Assembly: GCA_023525975.1 (NCBI GenBank)
Contig: CM042044.1
Location: 11,704,501 to 11,768,500, forward strand
From: Smallanthus sonchifolius
Taxonomy: Eukaryota; Streptophyta; Magnoliopsida; Asterales; Asteraceae
Length of the DNA: 64,000 nucleotides
Direction of reading: 5' to 3'
The position numbers and the translations under genes were made by a program. The notes under the pieces are model-generated. The model did not search any database. It saw only the letters and a list, made by a program, of their open reading frames with translations, and was not told where the DNA came from. Shown piece by piece: positions 1 through 12,109 of the stretch (positions are counted from its first letter, which is position 1; each line of letters starts with the position of its first letter).

Positions 1-1014
1 CATACATACATATACATACAAACACTAATTTACATAAACTAAATTATATAAAATATGCACACATCTAAACCAAATGACCTAAACTAATCATAATTTAAAA
101 TTTCCATCATACATACAAATATACATACTCATACATACAACCATACATACATACATACAAAATCATAAAAATCTTAGATCTAAATCAAATTTCATCACAA
201 ATTAGTAATTAAAACGAGTATTTACCTTCACAAAGCTAAAAATCCCAAAAATGATGAAATTCCTCCGAAACCTAACCAAAATAAACAAACAAAACTTCAA
301 AATCTTGAAAGAGAAGCTAAAATATGAAACCCGGATGTTACCTCACCTTAAATCCCGAGAGTTTTTATGAAAGTTGCTCTCAAAAACCGTGAAATCGCCG
401 GAGAGAACAATTTGGAGGAGTTTTGGAGGATTCTAGGTGGAAATGAAGGTCTGCCGTCTGTTTTTCCTATTTGTTCGTGCTGCACCCTATGGCGACGACA
501 TGCCGTCGGCATAGGCCCGCATGTCGTTGGCACAGGTAGCCTATGCCGACAACTTGTTGTCGGTATTGGGTTCGTAGAATGTTGACTAGTCAATAAAGGT
601 AAAAAACCTTATTCCGACGACATGTCATCGCCATAGGGTTTTCCAGAATTTTTTTTAATTTAAAAAAAAAATTTTGACCAACGGAAATTGATTAAATAAA
701 AAAAATAAAAAGAAAATCAAAATTAGCCTATAGCGACGACATGTCGTCACCATAGGGTTTTCCATAATTTCTTTTAATTTAAAAAATAATTTTGACCGAC
801 GGAAATTGATTAAATTAAAAAAACAAAAAGAAAATCAAAATTAACCTATAGCGACATAGGTTTTCCTCAAAAATTCACTGGGCGTCAGTTTTCCCTCTAA
901 TCTGCCTCAACCCTATAGCAACGACATGTCGTCGCTATAGGTTGTCCCATTCAAAATTTTGGCTTACACCTATGCCGACGACAGGCGACGTCGGCACAGG
1001 GTTACCTTGTAGTG
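1..1014. mobile_element. CACTA element, 3' part (cut by window start)
   Basis: Ends at the terminus CCTTGTAGTG (1005-1014), followed by the target trinucleotide ATG (1015-1017). It carries subterminal direct and inverted repeats built on CGACGACATGTCGTCG-like palindromes (for example 729-760 and 918-945). The complete homologue is 22341-25356. It sits in intron-derived sequence upstream of exon A1. No transposase is seen, so it is non-autonomous. Confidence 0.88.
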
Positions 1015-1017
1015 ATG

Positions 1018-2470
1018 GCAACTCCGTTAGAATTTTGGGGATAGGATTTTTATAAGATTTCGACAGAATCTTCCGTCACTAGAACACTCTTCCTATAAAC
1101 ATGTCTTTGTTATTAATATAATAAAAATTACATAATTTGGATCTTTCCTATGATGTATTACGTGTGCATCTAGTTTTTTTGTTTTGGCCTTCAAATGTTT
1201 CAAACAAATTTTTAGCTTACTTTTTTAGGATTTCTTAATCAATTACTTACATTTTGAAGTGTTCTTAATCATATGTTTTAGCGTATGCAATATTTTCAAC
1301 ATGTTTACTTATGAATAAGTTTATTTGAGTTATATTTTAGAGAAAATCACCAAAATAATCATATTGACCCAAGATTTTAACCAATTGAACATTGACTTTT
1401 TTTATCAACACTCGATTAAACATACCCCAATGGACCGGTCCAAAGACGCCACGATACCCAACCTGGCAAGCTTAAAGTCGACTCCCACCTAGTCGGCAAC
1501 CACCTAGCCTCAAATTTTACTAGCCGACAAATCTGACTATTATGCAGTTCCACGCCGGCATCCACCTGGCCTACACCCACCTAGTCGGCACACACCTAGT
1601 CGACACCCACCTAGCCGGCAAGCCAGCGGCTGTGTTGTAGCCAATTGAACATGTATTGCCCTCTGAATGGTTATATGTACATGTAGGCCCATGTCACTTT
1701 CCAATGATTGCGCAGCCAGCTGGAAGCTTGCCAGGCTAGTTTGGATGTGGACAAAAAGTTAATGTTCATTTTATAAAAATTTTGGGTTAACATGTTTATT
1801 TTGATGATTTTTCCTATATTTAATCTCAAACGAGTCAAAACAAGCATTTTCATTATAGGTCAAAGTTAAACCTTAAAATCATAAATTATTTTATTTAACG
1901 ATTTAGATCATTAAATATTGTTTTTTATATCATAATAAATGCATTCATTATTTACAACATAATGTAAAAGTAGACAAAAAATATGTTAGTGGTCAATCCA
2001 AACCGGGTTAGCTTTTTTTGTTAACGACAATTTGGTTCACTAACGGACCACTAGCTTATCCGATCATCTCTACCATCCTTAGAAGGAAACCCACGATGGG
2101 TGAGAAAACACTCAGCCCAACCTGGGCCCCTTTTTTTTTGTCGAAGGTGGAACTTGAACCCAAGACCTCACGCATTTTTAGTGAAGTTTTGATTATACAC
2201 CTTTTTCACTAGGCTAAACTAGTGGTTGTCCAAATCGGGCCCCCTTTGTTTGTCGCAGATGGGACTTGAACCCAAGACCTCCCACATTTTTAATGAAGTC
2301 TTGAGTATAACATCTATGCCACTAGGCTAAACTAGTGGTTGTCCAAACCGGGCTAGCTAGCGCGACTTGTTTTGACATGTACTAAATATGCCTCACTTCA
2401 ACGAACCCCACCCTAGTATGACGCGTTTATATCTTGCGGACTTTTATAATATATGTTAACATTCTCTTAG
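1018..2470 (+). other. Intron-derived segment upstream of exon 2, form A copy 1
   Basis: Homologous to the intron sequence before exon 2 in forms B (14485-15991) and C (21075-21984). All share blocks such as the 'cctataaacatgtcttt' region (1093) and the 'ctagcgcgacttgttttgac' region (2357). It ends with a pyrimidine-rich tract and TTAG acceptor at 2467-2470. It contains the SINE insertion 2008-2341 and no coding sequence. Confidence 0.8.
1997..2352 (-). mobile_element. Two tRNA-derived SINE copies, with target-site duplication
   Basis: The insertion is flanked by 11-bp direct repeats TCCAAACCGGG (1997-2007, 2342-2352). A degenerate third repeat (2229-2239) separates the two bodies. On the minus strand each body has an A-box-like TAGCCTAGTGG and a B-box GGTTCAAGTCC/TTCC, the RNA polymerase III promoter of tRNA-type SINEs. 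Forms B and C of the same intron lack this insertion and give the empty site. Confidence 0.75.
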
Positions 2471-2887
2471 GCATCTCTCCTACCAATGGTTGTTGGCATT
2501 GTATAAGAGGCAACAAATACCGGCACCATGGATTTGCCACAAGAATGGCCACTAAACCAATTCTCTTTTTCACCTAATTTATATCCTAGAAATCTGATTA
2601 TAGAAGCAGTTGGAAGCTATTCACACTCAATAAGCATATCCTCACCGGTAGAGGTACAACATCTAATATCACCAAATGATTTACGAAAGCCATCTGAATT
2701 CCCTCCAATGAGCAGGAAAGATAGAATCCTACGTTAATTAGAGAAAAAGAAAGCCAGGAAATATGCAATGAAAATAATAAATTCAAGAAGGAAAACATAT
2801 GCACAGACTCGGCCTCGAATACGGGCAGGTTTGCGGCAAGGAGTTCTCAAACAGATGCGCAATAACAAAGCAACTGTTTTAAGGTGA
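2471..2887 (+). pseudogene. CCT-motif gene exon 2, form A copy 1 (broken)
   Basis: Same exon as 50080-50496. It begins directly after TTAG in the ASLLPMVVGIV frame but carries a stop early in the exon (TAA near 2501, where the other A copies read CCC). A second stop falls inside the CCT domain (CGT TAA TTA near 2734). One base is also missing in the RPRIRGRF part of the CCT domain, a lesion shared by all A copies. No exon 1 lies upstream in this window. Confidence 0.85.
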
Positions 2888-2905
2888 CATGCATGCTCGC
2901 TAAAA

Positions 2906-3184
2906 TCTATACTATATAATAAATATAGGTTTTTCACTACACGTGTCACCTTTATATTCATTCTCATCATATTTTTTCCGTCTCTCTCTATTATTAAATA
3001 CACTTTTATTTTTTAATAATAATATATATTTTTTAAGAGAATACTAATTATACTAATAAAAAAACATTTATTTTAAATCATCTCTTTTTATAAGAAACTT
3101 AAAAATCTAATTATGTAAATTTTATTTTTATTTAAACAGTAAATGAAAGTCAAATAATAATAAATAGTAATTAACGTAGTTTTA

Positions 3185-3222
<38 letters not shown>

Positions 3223-3282
3223 ATTTAAATTTTTTGTGTATTAATAATTTTCATCACGTGTGTAGACACAGGTTCTACGCTA
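2906..3282. mobile_element. Small non-autonomous Helitron (377 bp)
   Basis: Starts TCTATACTATATAATAAA, a typical plant Helitron 5' terminus. It ends just after a short GTGT...ACAC hairpin with ...CTACGCTA. It is inserted precisely between A (2905) and T (3283) with no target duplication. The homologous form B flank (17331-17365) reads straight through this A-T dinucleotide without the insert. The terminal CTRR is imperfect (CTA then host T). Confidence 0.72.
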
Positions 3283-3388
3283 TGATTGATAAATAAAAGG
3301 TTTACTCTTATGAAACATACAATGGTTTACGAACATGATTGATAAATAAAAGGTTTACTCTTATGAAACATACAATGGTTTACGAACA
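3283..3388. repeat. 53-bp tandem duplication
   Basis: Two adjacent copies of a 53-bp block, 3283-3335 and 3336-3388. The first begins exactly at the base after the Helitron. Unit 2 has a single copy at 27607, so the duplication arose after the 24-kb duplication or was lost in unit 2. Confidence 0.9.
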
Positions 3389-3940
3389 TCTATGAATGTT
3401 ATAAATGGTTACAGTGATAAAGTTTTTAAAAGGAAGAGGGAACATTTTTATGAAGTAATTAGATTGTCTAAATCTGCTATGGTTCCTTCGGGCACAGATT
3501 CTATGTTATGTTTATAGTTTGGCAATACCTTTATAGGGTTGCGGCTAGCTAACGGTTGTACAACTTGTAAGGAAGTGATGACGATCGCTTCGGGGTTAAC
3601 ACGACCCCTGTTTATAGTTGTTTTCGCGTCTATGGCGGTGAGACCGTAGGGGAAAAACGTTGTGACGGTCTACGGTGGTGAGACCTTAGGGGCAATACGA
3701 ATTCTTATGAAATGACGCAAGACTTTTATGTATGACTTGTGATGTATTTTTATGTACGTTTAATTTTATAAAAATTTATATGTTTTATTCTTAAATCCCT
3801 CTTCACAAGTTTTGCAGCCCAGTAACATACATAAATATAAACAGACTTAATGGACTTAACCCAAGACTAATATCGTATGATTTGAGTTTCATAAGTTTCT
3901 AACATTAAAAAGTCTACCATTCATTGAGTTCGGGATTAAC
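3389..3940. other. Old LTR-like sequence downstream of exon A1
   Basis: Non-coding. It contains the phrase 'ggttccttcgggcacaga' and runs of 'gcggtgagacc', which resemble retrotransposon LTRs. It is homologous to 17353-17930 downstream of exon B1. It belongs to the ancient segmental duplication that also copied exon 2. Confidence 0.45.
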
Positions 3941-3949
3941 TTAACTTAT

Positions 3950-4298
3950 TTGATTGTGAGTAACATTAACCCCTTGTGAGTATTGAACTTTTGATAGACC
4001 TCACTAGGGAGAGCCATAGTGAGTAAAACCCTTAGTCTTTCATATCCTTATCCTTCAGTTTCAACTCTGCCTTAGTATACTTAGAAATATCTTTTGGAAG
4101 GCTTGAACAACCCTCAGCAACCACAACTTGTTGTGAATAAAGACCATAAATATTTGGCTTCTATAGATTGTTATCCGTAATATTATTGAATTTCTTCATC
4201 CTTTGTTTCCAATTTCTATACTCAGCAGCCGATTGCAATCTAGGAGGTTTGTTGGTGGTTTCGATGTCAGCATCAATAGTTTGAATAACAGAAGCCAT
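3950..4298 (-). pseudogene. Copia-type gag fragment
   Basis: On the minus strand an ATG at 4298 opens MASVIQTIDADIETTNKPPR, then LQSAAEYRNWKQRMKKF, the N-terminal pattern of copia gag polyproteins. An in-frame TAG follows NITDNNL. A later frameshift is needed to reach ALPSEVYQKFNTHKG-like sequence. A primer-binding-site-like TGGTATCAAAGC lies 136 nt upstream (4434-4445). The remnant is non-functional; pol was not found. Confidence 0.7.
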
Positions 4299-4433
4299 TA
4301 TGGTTGAATTCTTCAAGGTTTTAATCAAATTCTTCTCAATTTTATCAACTTTCCCCGTAAGAACAGAAAATTCACTGAGTTAAATACGAATTCTCGAAAT
4401 ATCTCTCTAATTTCAAGAATTTGAGCATCGAAA

Positions 4434-5341
4434 GCTTTGATACCACTTATAGGATCGTAAATCATGAAGAAAATGATTTTATGATTGGATTGAAAGGCGG
4501 AATCAATCAATTCAATAATAACAACAATCAACTACAATCAAACAATCACAATTAAGAACAGAGAAGTAGATAAAACGGTTCTTGTATTGATATAAATCAG
4601 TTCGGACAAAGTATGGAAAGACAGTTACAAAATATCAGAACTAGAATCGTTGTTTATAGATGAACACAAGAAACATATATATTAAGTTCTATGGATGGCG
4701 CGTGGCATATATACCTAACTAACTAACTTCTCTTGGTAGTCAGTTGTCCTCCGGAGTAGTCCTCTGTAGAAGAAACACAAACTAGTCCGGATGATCAAAG
4801 TCTTGTCTTGCTTTGTGTGTGCCTTTTGATATTTCATTCACCACCAAAGTACCCAATAACTCTCACCAACATTTTTTTCCATCTGCATAACATCGATATT
4901 GTGTTTTAGTTCGAGAGAAGACCAATAATCCAGCTCTAGAAGACTATTTAGTTGTTCTAGTATTCCTTCATTATCTAATCGTCTAGGAGGACCTCTTGTA
5001 CTTGACTCATCCGAAGTACTTGCCTTGTACTCTTTTGTCTTCTATCTAGAGTAGTTGTTGACTTCCAGGTTTTGGTCTTCATCCGGAGTAACTTTTCATC
5101 CGAAATTAGTCTTCATCCGTAGTACTTATACTTGAACATTCTGTAAGTTATCGGAATCTTTCCCAATCCGGAGTAACTTGTTCTTCCGGATTACAGGTTC
5201 TTCCTCCAGAGTATTTACGCTTGTGCATTTTGGTGTACATCGGCCTTTATCGTGACTTTACGGAAAATATGGTATATAAACCAAAAGGAAGTTTGTAAGG
5301 ATTTAAGCAAGTTCCAAGTAGTGGTAGATGAAGTTTAACAA
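4434..5341 (-). mobile_element. Copia LTR and leader remnant
   Basis: Sequence upstream (minus strand) of the gag fragment. The primer-binding-like site complementary to initiator-Met tRNA (gctttgatacca on the plus strand) is at 4434-4445. The following DNA repeatedly contains TACTCCGGA-type motifs on both sides of an embedded TNP2 fragment (4798-5000). A possible LTR start, TGTTAAACTTCA on the minus strand, is at 5341. LTR limits are uncertain because no clear CA end precedes the PBS. Confidence 0.5.
4798..5000 (-). pseudogene. 203-bp CACTA transposase (TNP2) fragment inside copia LTR
   Basis: The minus strand is an inverted near-identical copy of 13399-13601 with equal length and no indel. 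It encodes the LDYWSSLELKHNIDVM and MEKNVGES part of TNP2 transposase. Homology stops abruptly at both ends, where TACTCCGGA-rich LTR sequence resumes. Confidence 0.75.
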
Positions 5342-7810
5342 CTTCATGACAGGAGTGGTCAAAAAAATGTGTTGTACATAATTGTTGTTTCTTGAATAAA
5401 TTTTGGTCCACCTATATCATATTGTTGTTGTATGTTGATGGCAGAATGGTTGCAGAATCAAACATTAGGGAAACAAAAGACTAAAGAAACTTTTGCAACA
5501 TTTTCTATCTCAACATTTTTTTATGACTATGTTTTATTTGTGTGTGATTGCCTAAGAATATAGTTTATGCAAAGAGGATGTGATGCAATGATGTTCTAGC
5601 ATGATGTAAAAGAAATGATATACAAATTCGTCACAGCGCATAAAAATGTTATATGGCTGTATTTTTCACCTTTCTGATGGTCCAATCTTCTCTTCATTTG
5701 TTCACTTCCTATCGGCATCTAATTCTGCACTTCTGTTTGTTCTCATTTGACAGTTGCAGACATCGATCACTCTTCCTAGGAAGGTGCAAAGGTGCTTCCA
5801 GGTATCATCCACTCCGAGTATTACAGTGACATGATTGTAAATATTCTTTCTAGATTCACCTCAATCAAATATGAAAATAAATAAATAAATAAAAAGAGCT
5901 TGAGGTGTCATGCATTGTGTAGAACGGTCACTATTCCTCAACGTTTCTTTAATCCTATTTAGTAATTAGCATTCAAATCATAAATCATATCAAAACTGAA
6001 TAGCAAATTAATTTAGGGTTATGCAAATGGTTGGAACCGAACCGAACTGGCCCGACCCTGAACCTTCATAACTGAAAACCCTTTATTTAATAAAATTGGG
6101 AATCACAAGCCGAACATTATAAGCCTATGTGGTTTGGGTCCTTAAGGTTTCGTGTCTGGTTCATTGTTCTGAGGGTCCAGAACCATAATTTGCTCACCCC
6201 TAGTTTACACACATATAGGATAAGATTTATTAAATAACGCTAAATTAGTATGAAAACAAGAAAAACAAATTTAAATCGTTTATTTTTTTTATCATCGGTT
6301 CATATTTTTTAAATTTTATAATTTTTACATACAAATGTGTAACTTTATGTAAATAAAAATACCATCAAACTAACTTTTTCATATGTTTAACAATTTTTAA
6401 CCATTGACCTACACATAGGGGTGTTCAAAAAAATCCGAAACCGAATATGAATTATCCGAAAGTTCGGGTTCGGATTCGGATTCAGATATTAATATTTGAA
6501 ATTTAATCTTTTAAAAGAATTCAGATTAAGGGGGTACGTATAGCACAACCCATTTTTTAATCAAGTAGGAGTGAGACTTGAACACATGACATACTTAAAC
6601 CTCAGTATTATAAAAGATTTTTAATGCATATATCTCACATAAAATACATGTGTCGATTCACCCATACGATTCAAATTGAAAAATTAGTTATTACAGAAAC
6701 CAGCCTACATGTGTCGTACGATTCATATTGAAAAATTAGTTACTATAGAAACGGGCCTATATGTAACATGTATAATAAAACATAACTAGCGGGTTACCAT
6801 CCGCGTTTCACGACAGGTTTGAAACGTAGATAAAAATAACCAAATTGCGACGGTACATTGAACGTGACATTAAAAAAACACGTTGCTGTGGTATATTCAA
6901 TAGTAACGAAAAAGTTACCTCATTGTATACGAAAGTAAAGTTATTCGAAAAAAATTTACACTGAAATGTAGATAAAAATAAGCATGTCGGCGGCGTATCA
7001 CGGGGGGTCGTTTTATATGTAGATAAAAAAACTTGACAACGTTGTATTTTGATACGGACGCCAGACGGTTTAAAAAACGTTTAAAACAACCGGTTGGTTT
7101 AAAAATAACGTTAGAATATTCACATCAAAACATAAATAAAAATAGACATGTCGCAATGTCAATTTCGAAATTTTATAAAACATCAGTTTAAAAGTTGTAA
7201 AAGTAGATCATTTCTTTTTTTTTTTTAATTAAAATGGCGCATTCCATGCCAGTTTCGGAATGTAGATACGGATGGGTTGTAGTGTGCGTACGTATGTGAA
7301 TCACTAGGTCAGGGACGCTATTTGTTTCTTTTTATAAAAGAAATTGTATTTAACTAAAAACAAAACGTAGAATAAAAAAATCAAGTTACTACTCATACGG
7401 ACCACGGTGCGGCGTGTAACGTAGATAAAAAAAAGAGGAACCCGCAACGGTATATTCGGATATGACCATTGAATGGTTTAAAAAAATTTTTAAAACAACT
7501 GATGGGTTTAATAATGACGTAACGAAAATTCACGTCGAAACGTAGATAAAAGTAGACACGTTGTAACATCAAATCAGAAATTTTATAAACCTCATATTTT
7601 AAAAGTTGTAATTGGAAAACAAAAAAAAAGCTATGAAAAAATAAAACCTTGAAGCAGTTTTGATGACTTTTACGTTTAACGTTTGTGATTTGATAACTTG
7701 TAAGTTATTATTCCCAACTCCGTTTTTAATGAAATTTACACCGAAACGTATATAAAAATAAGTACGTCACAACGGTATATTACAATTTTATAAAATATTA
7801 TATTTTAAAA
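5342..7810. other. AT-rich intergenic DNA without a recognisable gene
   Basis: No credible coding sequence. It holds a short AAAT microsatellite (5876-5893), a 'ggggtgttcaaa...ccgaaaccgaat' MITE-like start (6418-6486), and from about 6780 a degenerate region. That region reiterates phrases like 'aaacgtagataaaaataa' next to 'gtcgcaacgg' (6820, 6965, 7130, 7540, 7745), suggesting decayed repeats of unknown type. Confidence 0.5.
6525..6630 (-). mobile_element. SINE-like fragment
   Basis: The minus strand carries a B-box-like GTTCAAGTCTCACTCC, the same wording as the SINE at 63795-63905 on the plus strand. The A-box end is unclear. Degenerate. Confidence 0.4.
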
Positions 7811-10100
7811 GTTATAATATTCAGGTCAACATCCATACCCGACTAAGACTTAGATCATAGTGAACATCATGCATTCCACTTAAATTTATAGTAAATTAAG
7901 TCTGCTTCACACTTAGCAAATCAATCCGTTTACATGTGTCGGTAATCCAGAAGACTAACCGGTCAAACACGCGACCTGCAGCACGACCATTAGTGATAAT
8001 TCAAACAAATACCTAGACATATAATCTATGTGTGTAAATTATATGTGACATTGTGATTTAATTAATCATGCCTACATGAATTTTTCTGTGATCTACATAA
8101 ATACTTTTGTTTACAGCACAGTCCGGTGGACACGCGATGTGCACTAGCTAAATAATCAATTCTATGGGTACACTTAGACATATATTTGGTGCGCACAAAT
8201 TACATGTAATAATGTGATATGTTATTCTAAAACTCTGTGAACTTTTCTGCAATTTTCTGAGAACTTTCTGTTTTAAGGTTGTCCGGCCAGTTTGCACTAT
8301 GTACCGACGTTTTCAAATAAAAATCTAAAAATTTTATATGTGAAACTTACCAACATGATTCATCATATTTTTAAATAATTTCATTCATACTTATTCGATA
8401 TTTTCATCAAAAAATCAGTGATTATTCGTTTTCCACCACCCGATGTCCCAAGACCCTATAAATACCCCCATCTCCCCCCACTTTCACCATCTCACTTCTC
8501 TCTCTCTATCTCGACCGAGGACCACCACCCACTACCTCCATCTCCTTTTTTTTGTTATTTTGATCTTGTTTCCACCAAATTTATGCATTCAAGTACAAGA
8601 ATCAACCATTTGTAAGAGATTTCATCCATCAATCCATCCATTTTCGAGTTTGGTAAGCTTCAAAACCTATCTTTTACCATTTCCATTTTCATCTTCATGT
8701 TAATATGAACATGCATCTAAAGAAAACTCATTTTTATAATAGATTAGCCATGGATTCTTAAATGAAATGTGTTTTAAAACTCAAATGGTAAGTCTTGCTA
8801 TAATAGAAAACTTTAATTATCCGAAACTCGCATGTTCGTCTAGTTATAGCAAGTAAACATTGAAATGTTCTATATGTGTTATAACATGCCTAATTTCATG
8901 TGTTAACATCAACTTTGCATAGTTGCCATGGATAGGACTCAAAAGCTTGATTTTCTAATTAAGGAAACTTTGATATATCAAAAGTAGTGTTTCAAGTTCT
9001 AAATTCCAATCAAATGTGCCAATGTGTTTATTAGACGATAATAGAATATATCAAAGCAGGTTTGAATTTTATGTTAGGATTTGAATGCTTAAGTCCAACG
9101 TGTCACCAACGGGTCGTCGAGTCAAAATAATCTTTGAAACATCAAAGTCACTTTTCAAAACTCTTTTGGATGCATAGAGTTCATAGTCAAACATTTACCA
9201 ATGTTTAAACCTTAAAGCCCCAAATGTTTTCTAGGGCACGAGTAGGTCGTCTCATTTAGCCAAGATTTGCTAAGAGTTTTCAAGTCATTTATCAGGTGAG
9301 TTCTCACAATCCCATTTTACTCGTTTTCCTTTAGGGGTGAGATATATGCCCAAGGATACATTTTTTCAAATGTTACAATTTCCACACTTACACAGTTACA
9401 TTAATTATATAAGTTTTGTACATGGTGTGTACAAAGTCCTCTCGGAATCAACCGTTAATTTTTCCATAAGCGAGGTGATCATTAACAGTACTATTGGGTT
9501 TAACATCCCATGCCAGGGTTAGTAGAGCTAACCTCGACCGGAGGTCAAACGGGTACATTATTGATCTATTACATTCATGTGCAAGACACAAAGAGGCGAA
9601 CCACATCCTTTTCCTTTACAGTGGCTACAGTTAAGTTTCAGCTGATGGACCTATGATAATTTTTTGTTTTGTCTGATCAACAATGATTGTGTAGAGTACA
9701 AATGCTTTTCCATATATTTCATAAACATGATTTTCATTACAATTACCTGTGAACTCACCAACTTTATGTTAACCCATTTTAGCATGTTTATCCCAGGTCT
9801 TTGAATGTTAGGTTACGTGGCTAGATGCATCCACTAGAGTCATGCACTATTCATGCATAGCATCCTATTTTGATAAACATTATTTTATCATCACAATCGT
9901 CAAATGTTGTAAACATTTAAACATTGTTTCCGCACTTTTACTTTGGACCATGTCAAACTTTATTTTGGACTCATTCGAGTCATGCATAAAAGATGTATTT
10001 TGAAAACCATTTAGTGGTCGTTCAAAGTAATTCAATGGTAAAGATCCTCTCGGGTCACGCTCCGCAGGTATAGCCCAAAATAGAATTTTGGGGTATGACA
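7811..10100. mobile_element. Solo-LTR-like segment ending ...GGGGTATGACA
   Basis: Non-coding, with LTR-style features. There is a TATA-type sequence CCTATAAATACCCCC (8455-8470) followed by a pyrimidine-rich leader, then 'caggtgagttctcac' and 'ggggtgagatatatgccca' (9293-9352), and a terminus TATGACA at 10100. The left end and the 5-bp target duplication were not found, and no internal region is attached. The short open frames inside are not convincing genes. Confidence 0.5.
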
Positions 10101-10385
10101 TAATATCACCGTCATTCTAAATCTTTTCTTGCATTATCATCTTCAGATCTAGTTGTCAACGGATTCCATTCGGAACTTGCAAGTTAACAAGGTTTAAGGA
10201 GGATTCAGTTAACCACGTTTCAGATTTGAAGGCATTTATGATTGTTTAGTAGTAAGTGAGGCGATCTTAACCATTTACGTCAAAGTGAGTCAATTTGGGT
10301 TATATTTTTGACTCGTCATAACCTCCTATAATTAACAACAATATGAATTCAAAACTGATAGGAACAGTGTTTTTCTCATTCTTAT
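10101..10385. other. Spacer without recognisable content
   Basis: No gene or element terminus is visible between the LTR-like end and the exon-like block. Confidence 0.5.
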
Positions 10386-11784
10386 TTGTTTAACACGTGT
10401 GGTGGACAAGTGTCCAATTCTCTTTCTTTTCTTATAATCCTGTTACACAACTTGCGATGTGCTTTTACGTTTCTTCCACCGCCTCTCTTATGCTTCAAAC
10501 TACTGTGTCTTGGGATTTCTAGGCCTTTCGGGAAGAGATTCACAGTGCTCCGAAAGGCGATGAAGAGACCACCATTGCCTCCTGCTACAACAGTTGTTCC
10601 ATCTTCTCTTTTGTAGATTTCCGAGGTCCAACACGGTATGTTGTTTCGTGAATTAGCTTAGTCTGTGTATGTGCTCAATTTTTGTTCTTGAAGTCGAGTT
10701 CTTTGTTTTAGGGTTTCATATTTTAAATTTGTATCTTTAGATTGACTTTGATTTTTATGTTGAATTTGAACCTGCAGCCATCAACAAGAACCTTATGAAT
10801 ACAAATCAGACCCTGAGCTTTTTGGACATCATCCTAGCAAAGGTATAAATTGTGTTTTATTGGATCTAAATTAATTGATTCTGTAATTGTTTACATTTTG
10901 AAGAACACAGCTTACGAAATTTTGCAGTTAGGATTATAGTTTGATTGAAAATTTAATAGCATTAGATTTCGAATTTTCAATACTGATTTTAAAATTTTGC
11001 ATAATGCATTGAGGGTGAATTTTTTTCATATTGATCAGGAGCTAAAGATTGGTCATTGAGGGTGAATGTTTTTCCAAAATCTGGTACAATCTTTTCTATA
11101 GAAATTGTTGTTTGTATGTTATAAACTATCTTATTGATAGTAAATCGATCTGTTGGCAATTGATAGAATGATCGTATGGTTTTAATATTTGAAAAAACCA
11201 TTCATTTAAAATGTTGTAACCACATATGATTATGATCTTATTCAAGGAGTAATTAGACTAAAATCTATATAAATAGTCAAAAATATTAATATTCATGTTT
11301 GATGTGGTGGAATCGAAAAGTTTCTTGGTGTCTCCACCTTTCAAACCTTTATATATGTTTAATTAAACATGGTCTTTGGTCAAAATGAAACTTCCATTGG
11401 TCTGTGATATCACCAGTTGCATCAAATGGATTTTTTGTGATCATGTATACCTGATCAGAAAGAGTGTAGCCTTTCATGTTTTTGGTAGTTCTTTTTAGTA
11501 TGTTTCAACAGTCAAAGATCAAGTAATTTAAGCACAACATAGCTTAGGAATGCAGAATGGCATACCATAAGAAACATTGCAGTCCATGCTTACTGCTATA
11601 ATTTGCATATTGGTTCTGAAACAAGAAGTGTAATTTGGTTCCCTTTGAGTATATTATTTAAACACAATGTTATTTTGGAGTTCTTTGACAGAGAGTAGAT
11701 GGATTAAATATTTGCGGGGGCAGAGAAGAAAGATGAGAAGGTTACGTTTGTGGTCTGAGTTCATTAACGAGTATTTATGACAGG
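10386..11784 (+). pseudogene. Captured gene pieces (exon-like) of unknown origin
   Basis: Several exon-like stretches are separated by T-rich intron-like DNA. One around 10530-10635 has PPLPPATTVVPSS. One at about 10778-10840 encodes HQQEPYEYKSDPELFGHHPS and is followed by GTATAAAT. One at 11039-11083 starts after TTGATCAG, encodes AKDWSLRVNVFPKSG and is followed by a GT. One at about 11692-11784 encodes RWIKYLRGQRRKMRR and LRLWSEFINEYL, then a stop. I do not recognise the family. The location just inside a Helitron 3' terminus (12140) suggests gene capture. No continuous reading frame exists. Confidence 0.4.
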
Positions 11785-12109
11785 TTTGTTCTTAACTTGA
11801 AACACATTTGTTGTTTTCTTGATGTAATCATTTTATGTTCATGAAGAATCTATGGATTTTACAATAGATTATTGTGTTTCTGACTAAAGAATCTCATGAG
11901 GCATCCCTTGGTTTGTAATGTAAACCAAATTGATTATTTCTTAAAACAACCCGTTTTGACCCGGGCCTATTTTTGTCAAAATCCTTTTTTGAGTTCAAAA
12001 TCGACATGTATATATATTTGCATATAACAAAGAGAATCTAATATGTTCATTTGGAACGATTTCTTCTAAACTAATAGTAGCATAGTTCTCGACCTTCATC
12101 GGTGGAATT

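Noticed and set aside
4798..4871. TGTTGGTGAGAGTT on the minus strand as the copia LTR start
   Set aside because: The same sequence occurs in the TNP2 remnant at 13530 as coding DNA (MEKNVGES), so it is transposase sequence rather than an LTR end.
5745..5802. Possible 48-bp exon (LQTSITLPRKVQRCFQ) between AG and GT in each A segment
   Set aside because: Too short, no neighbouring exons found; splice-like borders alone are weak evidence.
9880..10101. Minus-strand open frame MSYPKILF... (also 34150-34371)
   Set aside because: Lies in the LTR-like segment, no domain, changes between units are not codon-like.
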